DNA of 64,000 nt. It comes from Methylomagnum ishizawai (GTDB taxonomy: Bacteria; Pseudomonadota; Gammaproteobacteria; Methylococcales; Methylomonadaceae). The notes beneath the pieces are model-generated. The model was given only the letters and a program-made list of their open reading frames with translations. It did not search any database and had not been told where the DNA came from. The stretch lies in assembly GCA_945861705.1 (NCBI GenBank), contig CAMAVM010000001.1:62001-126000 (forward strand), written 5' to 3'. Positions 1 through 10,076 of the stretch are shown one piece after another; the stretch's first letter is position 1; the number at the start of each line of letters is the position of its first letter. Both the position numbers and the translations under genes were made by a program.

Positions 1-1256
1 TTAGTTTGCCCCATAGGCAAGCCTTTAATGGAAAGCTGCTGCCATGCCAATTCTGAACGATTTATAAGCATTGGGTTATCCGACCAGTTAAGCAATCCAG
101 ACCCGTCATTGATTGCCAACCGCCCAGCCTCATCTGTTAAATTTAATTTTCTCAAATGTATTGAGGTATCCGTTAACACCTGATGAATAAAGGTGAAATT
201 CGCCTGGACATCGCCCGTAACCGTAACGCCTGTAAAGAGTGATTCGGTAAAAAACGGGTTGATATAAGTTGTCAACAGCCCTTGCAAAGTCTCACTATGC
301 AAATTGACATCAGCCTTATCAATCTTGATGCCGTCACGGTAATAAGCCGCACCTTTCCCGCTTAATATCCCAACATCGGGATGCTGATAGGTAAAAGACT
401 GAATATCGGCCTGCTTAGTTTTGGCATTCCAAAGACCTTGGGCATTCAACACGATGGGTTGCACCCCAGCTTCCAGATAAACTGGATCGACATAAAGCGC
501 ACCGCCAGTGATTTTAGATTCGCTTTGCCAAACCCAATTTTCTTTGAATTTTTTAGCTTCCCAATTCGTCAGCAAATTTAATTTCTCGGTGGCAACTTTG
601 CCAACTTCGGTTTGGTCAGTTAAGCCTTCAACCTCGGCTGTTAAATTAAAACCCTGCATTGTGTCTTGCTTACCGGAAAACGTTCCTGTTAGATTCAAAC
701 TACCTTGTTTCACTTGTGCTTGTTTCTGTTTCGGCGGCTTTGACTGGAATAGTTTATCTACCAACTTGTTGCTGATATGTTCCGCTTTCACCTTACATTG
801 CCAATTTTCTCCGTTAATTACTGCATCTAGCGATAAGCGGCTACCTGCTAGACGTGCATCTTCCAGTTTAAAGCTGTTAAGTTTCGGGCTAAGGTGAAAG
901 GAAAAATTCGTCGTTGGCGATTGCCAATAGGCAGAACGGACAGATGCCCTGCCTTGATTGCAATGCAGTTCATCCTGATCCCAGGTGAAATCTTTGCATT
1001 GGATGTTTGCAAGCGTGAGGTCATTGAACGGCTTGGGAAGTGTCAATTTTGTTGCCGACATTTTGAATTGCGGCTTTTTTTTGTTGAGGTCAATAACCGC
1101 AAGAGTCATACCCTCCAGCTTCCAGTCTTTGCTTGATATTGAACCAACCGTTAATGAGGCAGCATCAAGAGCATAAACGGCCTTAGCCATTAGCCAAAGC
1201 GCCATGAAGACATACAGTTTGATAATGGATTTACATTTAACCTGCGTATTTTTCAA
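1..1256 (-). CDS. AsmA/YdbH-like exported protein, N-terminal part (runs off left edge)
   Basis: An open frame on the minus strand runs without a stop from about 1256 to the left edge; only the first ~418 residues are in the window. From a TTG at 1256 it begins with a basic stretch and a hydrophobic run ending in AKAVYA, which reads as a signal peptide. The rest is a long beta-rich, repetitive sequence with many short alternating hydrophobic strands. This is typical of AsmA/YdbH/TamB-like envelope proteins that bridge inner and outer membranes, but I see no diagnostic motif. An ATG at 1205 is the alternative start; neither start has a good ribosome binding site. The family assignment is an inference from overall texture. 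Confidence 0.55.
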   Translation of the reverse strand, partial: MKNTQVKCKSIIKLYVFMALWLMAKAVYALDAASLTVGSISSKDWKLEGMTLAVIDLNKKKPQFKMSATKLTLPKPFNDLTLANIQCKDFTWDQDELHCNQGRASVRSAYWQSPTTNFSFHLSPKLNSFKLEDARLAGSRLSLDAVINGENWQCKVKAEHISNKLVDKLFQSKPPKQKQAQVKQGSLNLTGTFSGKQDTMQGFNLTAEVEGLTDQTEVGKVATEKLNLLTNWEAKKFKENWVWQSESKITGGALYVDPVYLEAGVQPIVLNAQGLWNAKTKQADIQSFTYQHPDVGILSGKGAAYYRDGIKIDKADVNLHSETLQGLLTTYINPFFTESLFTGVTVTGDVQANFTFIHQVLTDTSIHLRKLNLTDEAGRLAINDGSGLLNWSDNPMLINRSELAWQQLSIKGLPMGQT

Positions 1257-1290
1257 AATCAGGTCACATATGATTTGAGGAATAATGTAA

Positions 1291-1320
1291 GTCACATTGC
1301 CGCGCTAGCGGTTATGTGAC
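1291..1320. repeat. 30-bp imperfect palindrome
   Basis: The arms GTCACAT and ATGTGAC enclose an inner CCGC-GCTA-GCGG hairpin. It lies between two minus-strand genes, downstream of the DUF4240 gene and just upstream of the exported protein. There is no T-tract on either strand, so it is a poor intrinsic terminator. An operator or a REP-like element are both possible. Confidence 0.5.
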
Positions 1321-1391
1321 ATTTGCATCGCTTGTGTCAGGTAACGCTTAAGAAGCAATCTGACCTACTTGGCTGTATAACTCGTATCAAG

Positions 1392-1970
1392 TTAGCTGGA
1401 TGTATTATCAAATTCAATTTTATACCTTCCATAGTTGTGCCACATTTTTGGAAATTTTTCAGCTAATACTTCATCTGTATAATCCTGCCAATCCCAATTG
1501 TTTTTTTCAAATGGTATAACTTTATTTGAGTTATTGAACTTTTCAACCTTTGCCAATTCATCGCACATGTTTTTAGTTGTAACTTCTTCATAAGCATAAC
1601 TTGGAGCATACGCAAAACTTTCCCATTCAGCATAAGGACGACCTGTTTCATCAGTATCGACAGGAATCAATGCCAATGAATCAGGTTCAGCAAGCGTTTT
1701 TTCAAATGTTTCTCGCCCCTGTGCAATTAACCAATCACGGAAATAAACAAAACCATCATCGGAGCCATGACCACCATTGAGAAGCATTCCTGCCGCCCAA
1801 ACATCACCCATATCTGCTTCCTCATGAATTACATTGTAAATTTCATAGAATTCAATGATTAATTCCGGTGTCAACTTTTTTAGTTCGAATACCAATCCTT
1901 CTGGGAAATCATATTCATAATTTGCACTCTCAGATTTTTCGATAATTTCCCAAAAAAGATCTTCGTTCAT
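1392..1970 (-). CDS. DUF4240 domain protein
   Basis: This encodes a 192-residue acidic soluble protein that begins MNEDLFWEIIEKS and carries SDDGFVYFRDWLIAQGRE near the middle. Both are characteristic of the DUF4240 family, whose function is unknown. The open frame extends 19 codons further upstream to 2027, but that extension is encoded by a perfect 25-bp palindrome and does not look like family sequence. The ATG at 1970 has AGGC about 10 bases upstream and is preferred. Family members start at this FW motif. It sits beside a hicAB pair and a palindromic repeat, which suggests an accessory patch. Confidence 0.75.
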   Translation of the reverse strand: MNEDLFWEIIEKSESANYEYDFPEGLVFELKKLTPELIIEFYEIYNVIHEEADMGDVWAAGMLLNGGHGSDDGFVYFRDWLIAQGRETFEKTLAEPDSLALIPVDTDETGRPYAEWESFAYAPSYAYEEVTTKNMCDELAKVEKFNNSNKVIPFEKNNWDWQDYTDEVLAEKFPKMWHNYGRYKIEFDNTSS

Positions 1971-1991
1971 GGTTCGTAATTGCCTTAAATA

Positions 1992-2016
1992 ATTAGGTGC
2001 ATTCCATGCACCTAAT
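1992..2016. repeat. Perfect 25-bp palindrome, GGTGCAT family
   Basis: Two 11-bp arms, ATTAGGTGCAT and ATGCACCTAAT, flank a 3-base loop. The core GGTGCATTCCATGCACC is the exact reverse complement of the core of the element at 57473-57489, so this is one copy of a dispersed palindrome. It lies immediately upstream of the DUF4240 start. Confidence 0.7.
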
Positions 2017-2070
2017 AATGCAAACATGATAAGTCATACGATTTTATTTGCATTTGCTTATAGCCCTTAG

Positions 2071-2090
2071 GCTGGGTTGATTAACCCAGC
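2071..2090. repeat. Hairpin downstream of hicB
   Basis: GCTGGGTT-GATT-AACCCAGC forms a perfect 8-bp stem with a 4-base loop, 8 bases beyond the hicB stop. It has no clear T-tract. It may stabilise the hicAB mRNA 3' end or act as a weak terminator. Confidence 0.45.
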
Positions 2091-2097
2091 AAACTTT

Positions 2098-2310
2098 CTA
2101 CGCCGCAACATCCACAAACGTACTTTTTGATACAGGTTGAGGAATCGGTCGGCCTTCGCTTTGCAAATCTTCCAGATGGAATTGAATAGCCTCTTGAATC
2201 AGCACTATCACTTCTTGCTCTGTCTCACCGACCGCAATACAACCCGGTAAATCAGGCACAAAAGCACCGTAACTCGACTCGCCTTTTTCAACGATAACCA
2301 TATACCGCAT
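2098..2310 (-). CDS. hicB: HicB family antitoxin
   Basis: This 70-residue protein has the HicB degenerate RNase H-like domain. It begins with the usual YMVIVEKGESSYGAFVPD strand-turn and the conserved DLPGCIAVGET segment, followed by an amphipathic helix. It neutralises HicA by binding it and normally represses the operon. There is no separate C-terminal DNA-binding domain of appreciable length, so operator binding may be weak or act through a partner. It lies 2 bases after hicA, in the hicA-hicB order of a cotranscribed pair. Confidence 0.88.
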   Translation of the reverse strand: MRYMVIVEKGESSYGAFVPDLPGCIAVGETEQEVIVLIQEAIQFHLEDLQSEGRPIPQPVSKSTFVDVAA

Positions 2311-2312
2311 AA

Positions 2313-2501
2313 TTACTCCTTTAAGCCAGCTTGTTTCAAGATATTGTTTAACGTACCACGCGGCACATCAAGGCTGGGTTTGCCTGCAACCGTCACAGTT
2401 CCTGATTTTGCAGCGTGATGAAATTGACGATGGCTACCTTGCTGGCGAACTAAAAACCAACCATCTTGTTCCAAAATACCCAACAATTCAGATACTTTCA
2501 T
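2313..2501 (-). CDS. hicA: HicA family mRNA interferase toxin
   Basis: This 62-residue protein with the small dsRBD-like fold of HicA toxins cleaves or blocks mRNA independently of the ribosome. The expected catalytic histidine is in the GSHRQF motif (His24), preceded by the GWFLVRQ strand. The C-terminus carries the typical PRGTLNNILKQAG helix. The ATG at 2501 fits the family length of about 60 residues. It is first in a two-gene unit with the downstream antitoxin; the cysM stop lies about 30 bases upstream. Confidence 0.88.
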   Translation of the reverse strand: MKVSELLGILEQDGWFLVRQQGSHRQFHHAAKSGTVTVAGKPSLDVPRGTLNNILKQAGLKE

Positions 2502-2534
2502 GCGAATAATTTTACGCCTTTGTTTTATGAAAAA

Positions 2535-3425
2535 CTAACTCGGAAAAACACCCGTAGACAAATAACGATCCCCACGATCACAAATAATCACTACGATCAC
2601 AGCATCGGTCAGTTCTTGCGATAAGCGCAAAGCAACGGACACCCCACCTCCCGACGAAACACCTGCAAAAATCCCTTCTTTCGCCGCCAAATCCCGCGTG
2701 GTTTGTTCGGCTGATTGCTGATCGACATCAATAATCCGATCCACCCGCTCAGCTTGGTAAATTTTCGGCAAATATTCTTTCGGCCAACGCCGGATGCCAG
2801 GAATTTTGGATTCCCCTTCCGGTTGTACACCAATGATTTGAATTTTAGGATTTTGTTCTTTGAGAAATTTTGACGTACCCATAATAGTACCCGTCGTACC
2901 CATGGAACTAACAAAATGGGTGATTTGTCCGCGAGTATCCCGCCAGATTTCGGGCCCGGTACCTTCGTAATGGGCGCGGGGATTGTCGGGATTGGCAAAT
3001 TGGTCGAGAATCCGACCTTCGCCATTCGCCTCCATTTCCCTGGACAAATCAATTGCCGCTTCCATACTACCTGCCGCTGGTGTCAGGATGATTTCCGCAC
3101 CGTACGCCTTCATGGATGCGATACGTTCAGAACTCATATTGTCCGGCATAATCAAGGTCATTTTGTAACCTTTGATGGCGGCTGCCATTGCTAATGCAAT
3201 GCCTGTATTGCCGCTGGTCGCCTCAATCAATCGGTCACCTGGCTTGATTTCACCCCTGGCTTCGGCATGTCTAATCATGCTTAACGCTGGGCGGTCTTTT
3301 ACCGAACCGGCAGGATTATTGCCTTCCAGCTTAACCAGGATGGTATTGCTGGTTTCGCCAGGCAAGCGTTGCAACCTGACTAAAGGTGTGTTGCCGACAA
3401 AAGATTCAATCGTAGGATAAGGCAT
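2535..3425 (-). CDS. cysM: Cysteine synthase B (O-acetylserine sulfhydrylase B)
   Basis: A PLP-dependent enzyme that makes cysteine from O-acetylserine and sulfide, or S-sulfocysteine from thiosulfate. It has 296 residues, close to the ~300 of enterobacterial CysM. The PLP lysine is in NPAGSVKDR (Lys43), the substrate loop is TSGNTG (70-75), and the PLP phosphate-binding loop is GTTGT (176-180). The stretch RRWPKEYLPKIY is typical of CysM rather than CysK. It is a single gene on the minus strand, followed by hicAB after a 33-base gap. The ATG at 3425 fits the family start. Confidence 0.93.
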   Translation of the reverse strand: MPYPTIESFVGNTPLVRLQRLPGETSNTILVKLEGNNPAGSVKDRPALSMIRHAEARGEIKPGDRLIEATSGNTGIALAMAAAIKGYKMTLIMPDNMSSERIASMKAYGAEIILTPAAGSMEAAIDLSREMEANGEGRILDQFANPDNPRAHYEGTGPEIWRDTRGQITHFVSSMGTTGTIMGTSKFLKEQNPKIQIIGVQPEGESKIPGIRRWPKEYLPKIYQAERVDRIIDVDQQSAEQTTRDLAAKEGIFAGVSSGGGVSVALRLSQELTDAVIVVIICDRGDRYLSTGVFPS

Positions 3426-3532
3426 GATTAATAAAGGAAAACCAAAAACAGGTTTGATTATCCCATAATATCTTAATGGAAATAGCAGGATTATTTAAAG
3501 CAGATTTAGAAGAATTTACAAAAATGCGGACT

Positions 3533-3562
3533 AAAAAGCTGCCAACCTTCCTTGGTTAGCAG
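3533..3562 (-). terminator. Intrinsic terminator for the di-heme protein gene
   Basis: Read on the minus strand, CTGCTAACC-AAGGAA-GGTTGGCAG forms a 9-bp stem with one mismatch and is followed at once by CTTTTTAG. It lies about 125 bases past the stop of the gene ending at 3689 and ahead of cysM, so it would separate the two minus-strand units. Confidence 0.6.
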
Positions 3563-3688
3563 TAGAGGGGAAACCATTTTGACGATGTAAAGTTACTTTC
3601 CGTCATCCTAACTGAGCGTACTTAGTGCTTGGTCAGGATAACGGGCAATCGTCGGTAGAACACGTTGTACTTTATTGAATCAGCAAAC

Positions 3689-6481
3689 TTATTGCAGTCC
3701 AGATTCAAACGATTTCAGCGCCATCAACCCTTTAACACCACGACCCAACTTACCGACTGCGGGTAAGGTATATGTTTGTTGCTGCGCCTGATTGTTGGCT
3801 TTGCTGAATTTCACCCAGGTTTCATCACCTACATGACCATGAGGTAATGTTAAGGAAGGATGATCGAACGGTGCTTGTTCCCAACGTACCCGTTCATCAG
3901 TCAGCGATTTCAAGAAAGCAACCAGATCATCGACATCCGATTTAGTCAATTTCAGGCTTTGGGATGATGATTTTGCGGTACCGCATGTCGTTTCTTCCAA
4001 ATCCCGATGACCCGCCATGTCCGCAGCAAGATTGCTGGCAGAACCAACGCCATCTTCTGATAGCAAACCAGTATCGTCGATCAATCCTGTCACAGGATCA
4101 GGGAGAATGACTTTATTGCCGTAAGCATCCGTTGTTAATACTGTGCCTTTACAGTTAGGATCTTTCTGGGAATGATCTTGACGATCTCCACCTCGGTTAT
4201 AGAATTCGATAACCTGTTCCAGCGTTGCTTGTCCACCATTATGAAAGTAAGGTCCTGTTAACTCTACGTTACGCAAAGAGGGCGACTTAAACGCGCCATC
4301 TACAGCATCACGTTCGTCACTAACAACAGGCGAGTCACCGCATAAGTAATTAGTAAATGGATCAACAGTCAGTGGATTCCATGCGATACAGCCAGTTCCT
4401 GTATCAAACAAGAGTGAATCTGTATCAATAGGATCTGGCGACAAACTTGAAATACTAGGTGTTTCATTACCTGCAAAGAAATTCGTGGAGTCATTCGCAT
4501 TCATCTTGGCATTTCTTGAGAATGATAACGGAAAACCATAAGCATCAGTTCCGCCAATGCCGCGATCTTCGACTGTTGGGCGGACACCGATATTGTAGAA
4601 TCCTGCATCATATAATGCGACACCGCCATCACCCATCATCATACGTTCAATGTATTTAGAGCTATTAGGTCTATCTGCCGCATTTTCGACATGATTGACA
4701 GACGCAGCAGTAAATTCTGAACCTGAGTGGCAAGCAACACATTCAGATTTTGCAAACAAAACCTTTCCATGTTCTTCTTGTGCGGTTAATTGCGCTTCTG
4801 CATCGCTTGGATTTTCATAAGCCTTATCAAAACGGGAATTATCCGACACTAAAGTGGCTTCATAGGCTTGAATCGCCAAGCCCCAAAACAATGAGAAGTT
4901 GTTTTCGGTCAAGGTATAGCTACCTACCTTTTTGGTATCATCCCAATAAGCATTGTTAAACGCGGCTTGTATGAGGTTTTTATAGGTATATTCAGGTTTA
5001 AGACCAATCACAGGTTTAGAATAAGTTCCCAGTACGCTATCCGTTGGGTCAACCTTTTGATTGCTTAACGGCTTGCGGGTCAGCATTTTTTTGCCTAACT
5101 CAGGAAAGGCTTTGCCAGCGCAAGACATTTCAAGATCGCTTAGTGCTGGCCCAACCGCTTGTGATGCAAGGCTGGCGTTATATATAGTCACCCGTTTTTT
5201 CATGGGGCTACCATTGTCTACTTTGGCATAAATCTCGGTTTCTGGCATATTACCGTTAACAAAGCTTCTTTCTCCAAACGGATCTAAGCCGTTAAAGACG
5301 TTATTTGCCCTGCCATCCCAAAAGTTACGGAAGTTATAGACCGCATTAATAACAGAAGGTGTATTACGCGGTGCAGCTTGACGTACTGTGTAACCTGCCA
5401 CATTAAATATAGGCAGTTCTGCCCCTGTTGTCTCAAACCTTTTGTCACAGACTTCCTGTCTACCTGTCGCTGTCAAGGTGTTGAACTTTGAAGGATAAAC
5501 ACCTTGAGAAGAAATAACATCATCACTGTCGTATTCCACTTCTGCATGGCGGTTAAACTGAGTAGGCGGATCAGTAACCACTACCGTTGCTAAGTCTACT
5601 TCTGCTTCAACAGGTTCAAGCGCTTCAAGTGCTAAAAGTGCTGCATCTGGCTGAGGAGGTGTCCATTCCGCACTATGCTCAGGTGCAACCACACCTTCAG
5701 CCACATTAGTGATTGTTTCATCGATTACAACTTCAGGTGCTTCAACTCCCCCAGCTAGTTCAGCTTGTTCAGCAGCAATGGCTTCCGGTGTTTCTGGCGG
5801 TTCAAGTGCTGCTTCGGCTGCTAGCTCGGCTTCAGTTTCAATTTCACCATCGACAGCATTTTCAGATGCTTTATACTTCCGTAATGGAAAGTCAGCTTTT
5901 TTCAGCGTGTAGTTGGGGCCTTTGCCAGGCGATACCAACAAAGGATCCAAGGCTAGAAAATCCAATTGATTAGCACTGACATACGAAGACATATAATCAA
6001 AAACATTACCCATAGGAGTCGCACCATCGTGGGCTAATTGTCCACTCGCATTTCTCATGCCGGGATTGATCTGATTTTTGATACGGTTATCCGCACCGGC
6101 TTGAAAATGGCAACTGGCGCAAGCGATGCCATCACTGCCTACTTGGGTATCCCAAAATAACATCTTACCCAGCGCAATTAACGCCGCCTTATTTTTAATG
6201 ATACTTGGGGAAATCGAAACAGCAGCCCCGTTTGCATCGAGCATATAGGGTTCAGGTGCGGGTGTGCATTTAAGTGAACGCGGAATTTCAGGATCAATCC
6301 CTTCACCTTCTGCTACAAAACCTGTCGGCAGGTTGTTGCAAAAATCCGGTAGTGCTGGTTGGGCGAGACCTCTCGCCTTCACGGGCTGTGTAAATGCAAC
6401 CATTAATGTAAAAACCGCTAAGAATGCCGTCATACCGACGCTATCCGGTAACTCTTTTAGACTTAATTTAGATACAGTCAT
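3689..6481 (-). CDS. Di-heme cytochrome c peroxidase / MauG family protein, large form
   Basis: This is an exported c-type cytochrome of the bacterial di-heme peroxidase/MauG superfamily. It has two heme motifs, CASCH (121-125) and CVACH (581-585). The family core block [20 protein letters not shown] lies between them, and a C-terminal [14 protein letters not shown] segment follows. The N-terminus has a signal peptide ending near QPVKARG. It has 930 residues, far longer than the usual 330-450. Part of the excess is an Ala/Glu/Pro-rich linker (about 210-305). Family members reduce peroxide or oxidise protein side chains; the substrate here is unknown. The start at 6481 has AGAGG 7 bases upstream; the open frame extends to 6517. 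The gene stands alone with its own terminator. Confidence 0.8.
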   Translation of the reverse strand: MTVSKLSLKELPDSVGMTAFLAVFTLMVAFTQPVKARGLAQPALPDFCNNLPTGFVAEGEGIDPEIPRSLKCTPAPEPYMLDANGAAVSISPSIIKNKAALIALGKMLFWDTQVGSDGIACASCHFQAGADNRIKNQINPGMRNASGQLAHDGATPMGNVFDYMSSYVSANQLDFLALDPLLVSPGKGPNYTLKKADFPLRKYKASENAVDGEIETEAELAAEAALEPPETPEAIAAEQAELAGGVEAPEVVIDETITNVAEGVVAPEHSAEWTPPQPDAALLALEALEPVEAEVDLATVVVTDPPTQFNRHAEVEYDSDDVISSQGVYPSKFNTLTATGRQEVCDKRFETTGAELPIFNVAGYTVRQAAPRNTPSVINAVYNFRNFWDGRANNVFNGLDPFGERSFVNGNMPETEIYAKVDNGSPMKKRVTIYNASLASQAVGPALSDLEMSCAGKAFPELGKKMLTRKPLSNQKVDPTDSVLGTYSKPVIGLKPEYTYKNLIQAAFNNAYWDDTKKVGSYTLTENNFSLFWGLAIQAYEATLVSDNSRFDKAYENPSDAEAQLTAQEEHGKVLFAKSECVACHSGSEFTAASVNHVENAADRPNSSKYIERMMMGDGGVALYDAGFYNIGVRPTVEDRGIGGTDAYGFPLSFSRNAKMNANDSTNFFAGNETPSISSLSPDPIDTDSLLFDTGTGCIAWNPLTVDPFTNYLCGDSPVVSDERDAVDGAFKSPSLRNVELTGPYFHNGGQATLEQVIEFYNRGGDRQDHSQKDPNCKGTVLTTDAYGNKVILPDPVTGLIDDTGLLSEDGVGSASNLAADMAGHRDLEETTCGTAKSSSQSLKLTKSDVDDLVAFLKSLTDERVRWEQAPFDHPSLTLPHGHVGDETWVKFSKANNQAQQQTYTLPAVGKLGRGVKGLMALKSFESGLQ

Positions 6482-6773
6482 AGTCATACCTCTATTTTTA
6501 AATTCCGTAACAAGCATTTAATAAGCTTGCGTAAATTGTACGGACTTCAGTATTTAAAAATATTGGTATGAATACTTATGCGTCACTGTTTTTTCAGAAC
6601 CAACGCACTGTGTTTTCGGTATTTTTGAGAATAATGAGGTGTCAATATCGGTAAGATTACCTAGTTGACAGGCTTGAAAATGGCTTATGACAACCAAAGT
6701 TGGGGATTTGGTGGTTTAGAGACGTACTCGCTCTAACTCAGACTGTCACTTGTTACGCCGAAGAATAATATCC

Positions 6774-9020
6774 TCAATCATTCAACTTAATCCACCGCAA
6801 GCGACTCGCATTCGCCACCACGGTCAACGAAGACATCGCCATTGCCGCACCAGCAATCATCGGGTTGAGCAAAATACCAAAGAACGGGTATAACAGCCCA
6901 GCGGCGACGGGAATGCTGATGGTGTTGTAAAAAAATGCGCCAAACAGGTTTTGTTTGATGTTTTTCACGGTGGCTTTAGATAAGGCTATGGCTTCCGGCA
7001 CTTTCAACAATGAGCCTTGCAGGATAACTACGTCAGCACTCTCAATCGCCACGTCCGTGCCTGTGCCGATAGCCATGCCCACGTCGGCTTGTGCCAGGGC
7101 GGGCGCATCGTTAATGCCATCGCCTACCATGCCGACTATCTGACCTTGTTGCTGCAATTCTTTGATAATAGAAGCTTTGTCTTGTGGAAGAACTTGAGCT
7201 TTAACTTCGGTAATACCTGCTTGTTTTGCGATAGCTTGCGCGGTTATTTCATTATCTCCCGTGACCATAATCACGCGGACACCCAGCTTTTGCAGTTGCT
7301 GCACGGCGTTGACGGAATCTTTTTTGATGGGGTCGGATACCGCAATAATGCCAGCAATGGCATTATCTACCGCAAGCAGCATGGGCGTTTGCCCTAATGC
7401 GGACAGTTCTGCCAATTGTTCATCATAGTTTCTGGCATCAATGCCTTTTAGCGCCATTAAGGCACGATTACCAAAATAGACTGGTCTTTTATTGATAGTT
7501 GCCGTCACACCGTGACCTGCAATGGCTTCAAATTGTTGCACTTTTTCCAATTTAAGTTGCTTTTGTTCAGCAGCAGCCAAAATACTTGCAGCCAAGGGAT
7601 GTTCCGAGCCGGATTCTATGCTGGCTGCCCATACTAGTACCGAATCGCCATCGAATTTAGCCACATGTCTTACGGTGGACACGACGGGCTTGCCTTCGGT
7701 AATCGTTCCGGTTTTATCAAGAACCACGCAGGTCAATTGCCCGGCTTTTTGCAGGGCATCGCCTTGCCGTATCAATATCCCAGATTGTGCTGCCCTACCA
7801 ACGGCGACCATCACGGAAATCGGTGTTGCCAGCCCCAATGCACAAGGACAAGCTATCACAAGGACAGTCATGGCCGTGACGAATGCGTAACCTATTGATG
7901 GTACAGGACCAAAATAATACCAAAGCGCGAAGGTTACAATGGCTATCAGCACGACAATTGGAACAAAAATACCGGAGATTTTATCGACTAACCGCGCAAT
8001 TTCTGGTTTGCTGCTTTGCGCTTGCCTAACGCTATTAATAATCTGTGCCAATGCGGTATCTCGACCAATGCGCGTGGCTTTAAACAGGAAGGTGCCGGTT
8101 TGGTTGATAGAACCAGCGACGACTTCGCTGTTTATGGTTTTCTCTACGGGCAGAGGTTCTCCTGTCAACATGGATTCATCAATCGTCGAATGTCCGTCAA
8201 ATAATACGCCATCGACCGCGATTTTCTCGCCCGGTCTAACTCGTAATGTCTCACCCAATCCCACTTCCTCTATGGGAATGTCCTGTTCCTTACCATCCCG
8301 CATAACACGGGCAGTTCGCGGTTGCAGACCGATTAGCTTTCTGATTGCGCCGGATGTCCGTCCTCGCGCCATCGTTTCCAACCCTGTACCTAGGTTGATA
8401 AAAGCCAAAATGACGACCGCTGCCTCAAAATAAGCGTGTTTAGCTAATGACGGCAAAACATCAGAAAAATCAATGACAATGCAGGAAAAAATCCACGCCG
8501 ATCCCGTACCTAAAGCAATCAGGGTATCCATATTGGCTTGCCCTAAGCTTAGGGCTTTGAATGCACCTTGGTAAAAGTGCAAACCAGAGTAGATCATGAC
8601 TCCCAAGGTAATCAGTGCTAGTTCAGGCCAAACCCAACGCCCTGTTGCTGAACCTATTTCCGGCAACCAGGCGAAATGCTCTGCCGCCATGAGAAAAGCA
8701 CCGAAACCACCAGCAACTGCGGCTTTTTTCATTAAGCTACGATAACGCCTACGCTCTAAAGCTTCTTGCTCTTCAGGATTTTCTAGCCCTTCCATAACCG
8801 CCGCATCGTAACCTGCACTAATCACAGCTTGCTTTAATGCGTTAGGATCAGCCGTGCCTTTAACCATCGCGGAATGGTCAGCAAAATTGACGGCGACCGA
8901 AACCACGCCGGGTACGGATGCTAATGCACCTTCAACCGTACTGACACAACCCGCGCAAGTCATGCCCATGATGGATAATCGGGTTTCGGTTTGTGCCTCT
9001 GCGACGGGTCCTGTGGTCAT
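6774..9020 (-). CDS. copA: Copper-translocating P1B-type ATPase
   Basis: A copper-exporting ATPase of the inner membrane. It has 748 residues with one N-terminal heavy-metal-binding domain (GMTCAGC, Cys22 and Cys25). Transmembrane helices follow, with the ion-path motif CPC in [11 protein letters not shown] (about 390). The phosphorylated aspartate is in DKTGT (about 437), the nucleotide-domain His-Pro is in SEHPLA, and the hinge is [11 protein letters not shown]. The CPC motif indicates Cu(I) selectivity. The start has AAGG 8 bases upstream. It follows the small copper chaperone gene by 30 bases, so the two are probably cotranscribed. Confidence 0.95.
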   Translation of the reverse strand: MTTGPVAEAQTETRLSIMGMTCAGCVSTVEGALASVPGVVSVAVNFADHSAMVKGTADPNALKQAVISAGYDAAVMEGLENPEEQEALERRRYRSLMKKAAVAGGFGAFLMAAEHFAWLPEIGSATGRWVWPELALITLGVMIYSGLHFYQGAFKALSLGQANMDTLIALGTGSAWIFSCIVIDFSDVLPSLAKHAYFEAAVVILAFINLGTGLETMARGRTSGAIRKLIGLQPRTARVMRDGKEQDIPIEEVGLGETLRVRPGEKIAVDGVLFDGHSTIDESMLTGEPLPVEKTINSEVVAGSINQTGTFLFKATRIGRDTALAQIINSVRQAQSSKPEIARLVDKISGIFVPIVVLIAIVTFALWYYFGPVPSIGYAFVTAMTVLVIACPCALGLATPISVMVAVGRAAQSGILIRQGDALQKAGQLTCVVLDKTGTITEGKPVVSTVRHVAKFDGDSVLVWAASIESGSEHPLAASILAAAEQKQLKLEKVQQFEAIAGHGVTATINKRPVYFGNRALMALKGIDARNYDEQLAELSALGQTPMLLAVDNAIAGIIAVSDPIKKDSVNAVQQLQKLGVRVIMVTGDNEITAQAIAKQAGITEVKAQVLPQDKASIIKELQQQGQIVGMVGDGINDAPALAQADVGMAIGTGTDVAIESADVVILQGSLLKVPEAIALSKATVKNIKQNLFGAFFYNTISIPVAAGLLYPFFGILLNPMIAGAAMAMSSLTVVANASRLRWIKLND

Positions 9021-9050
9021 GAGTTACGCCTTAATGTTATTAAAAATCAA

Positions 9051-9269
9051 TCAGGTATTGTCAACTACAGTATATCCTACGTCAGTAATTGCTTGTGCAA
9101 TGGTGGCAAGACTGGTTTTGTCGGTGTCGAATTCGACCTTAACCTCTTGGCTTTTGCTCGATGCAGTTGCCGATTTTACGCCATCCAAAGATTTTAATTT
9201 CGTAGTGACATTGTTTTCGCAGCCACCACACTTCATGCCTGTTACGGTTAATGATGCTGATTCAGTCAT
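9051..9269 (-). CDS. copZ: Heavy-metal-associated domain protein (CopZ-like copper chaperone)
   Basis: A 72-residue stand-alone HMA domain with the metal site GMKCGGC (Cys14, Cys17) and the typical ferredoxin-like beta-alpha-beta pattern ending in DVGYTV. It would carry Cu(I) to the CopA encoded next door. The start at 9269 has GGAG 7 bases upstream. The longer frame from 9353 would add 28 residues containing a lipobox-like LLLTGC, but it lacks a ribosome binding site and is not favoured. First gene of a copZ-copA pair. Confidence 0.88.
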   Translation of the reverse strand: MTESASLTVTGMKCGGCENNVTTKLKSLDGVKSATASSKSQEVKVEFDTDKTSLATIAQAITDVGYTVVDNT

Positions 9270-9436
9270 TTTGATCTCCGTTTGGTTATTACTACTGGAA
9301 CTAACTGAGGTATTTATATCACAACCCGTCAACAGCAGGTAATATGTTGACAATCAATTCACTGCTTAAGTAACCATTGAATAACTACCCTCATTATTGG
9401 TACGATTGTCCCTTAATAATTCAACAAATAAACCTA

Positions 9437-10060
9437 ATGGAACTCAATACCATCACTAATCAAACCATTGCCCTTGCTGGAATTGCCCAAGTTGCCGTTT
9501 TGGTGCAGCAACTGGCTACGACAGGCACTTGCGATCAACAAGCGATGGAAGCCAGTATTGGTAGCATATTAAAAATAGATTCGGACAGTGTAGGCGATAT
9601 TTACGGCGGATTAGCTGGGTTGAAACTGGGTTTAGAACAGCTCGACGGGCAGATAACTGGCGAAAAAGCCCCCAATCCTGAGCAAGCACGTTATGCAGCG
9701 GCAATTGTATTCTTAGAGCGGAGACTTTCTGATCGCAAAGACATGCTCAACACTATACAAAGCGGTATCGTTAAGGCGCAAGCACAAAGTGAGGAATTTG
9801 GTCTGTTGCACGGTAATGTCTTAGCCAATCTCGGTAGCCTTTATCAAAGTACAATCAGTACCTTACAGCCTAGGGTTATGGTGAATGGCGACCAAACGTA
9901 CTTAGCCAGACCCGATATAGCCAGTAAAGTCAGGGCATTGCTATTAGCTGGAGTTCGTTCGGCGTTATTATGGCGGCAATGCGGTGGTTCGCGTTGGAAG
10001 TTTATTTTTTACCGCAAGAAGATTCAGACAGAGTTGCAATATCTGTTAAAACAAATCTGA
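9437..10060 (+). CDS. hflD: HflD homologue (high-frequency lysogenization protein)
   Basis: A helical protein related to E. coli HflD, which binds phage lambda CII and lies at the membrane periphery; its housekeeping role is unclear. Family landmarks are [18 protein letters not shown] near the start, [14 protein letters not shown] in the middle and [16 protein letters not shown] near the end. The length of 207 residues from the ATG at 9437 fits the ~210 of the family. The frame extends to 9377, but those 20 residues do not match the family. A TTGACA hexamer lies upstream (9349-9354). The gene precedes hemF by 16 bases. Confidence 0.85.
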   Translation: MELNTITNQTIALAGIAQVAVLVQQLATTGTCDQQAMEASIGSILKIDSDSVGDIYGGLAGLKLGLEQLDGQITGEKAPNPEQARYAAAIVFLERRLSDRKDMLNTIQSGIVKAQAQSEEFGLLHGNVLANLGSLYQSTISTLQPRVMVNGDQTYLARPDIASKVRALLLAGVRSALLWRQCGGSRWKFIFYRKKIQTELQYLLKQI

Positions 10061-10076
10061 TTACGCTGGCTTACCA

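Noticed and set aside
5709-5973. Two overlapping plus-strand frames rich in Ala/Ser/Val and Leu/Gln opposite the di-heme gene
   Set aside because: They are antisense shadows of the Ala/Glu-rich linker on the minus strand; no ribosome binding site or family match.
9270-9353. Lipobox-like LLLTGC in the extended N-terminus of the copper chaperone
   Set aside because: The ATG at 9269 has a good ribosome binding site and matches the stand-alone HMA length; the extension lacks one and the hydrophobic run is too short for a signal peptide.
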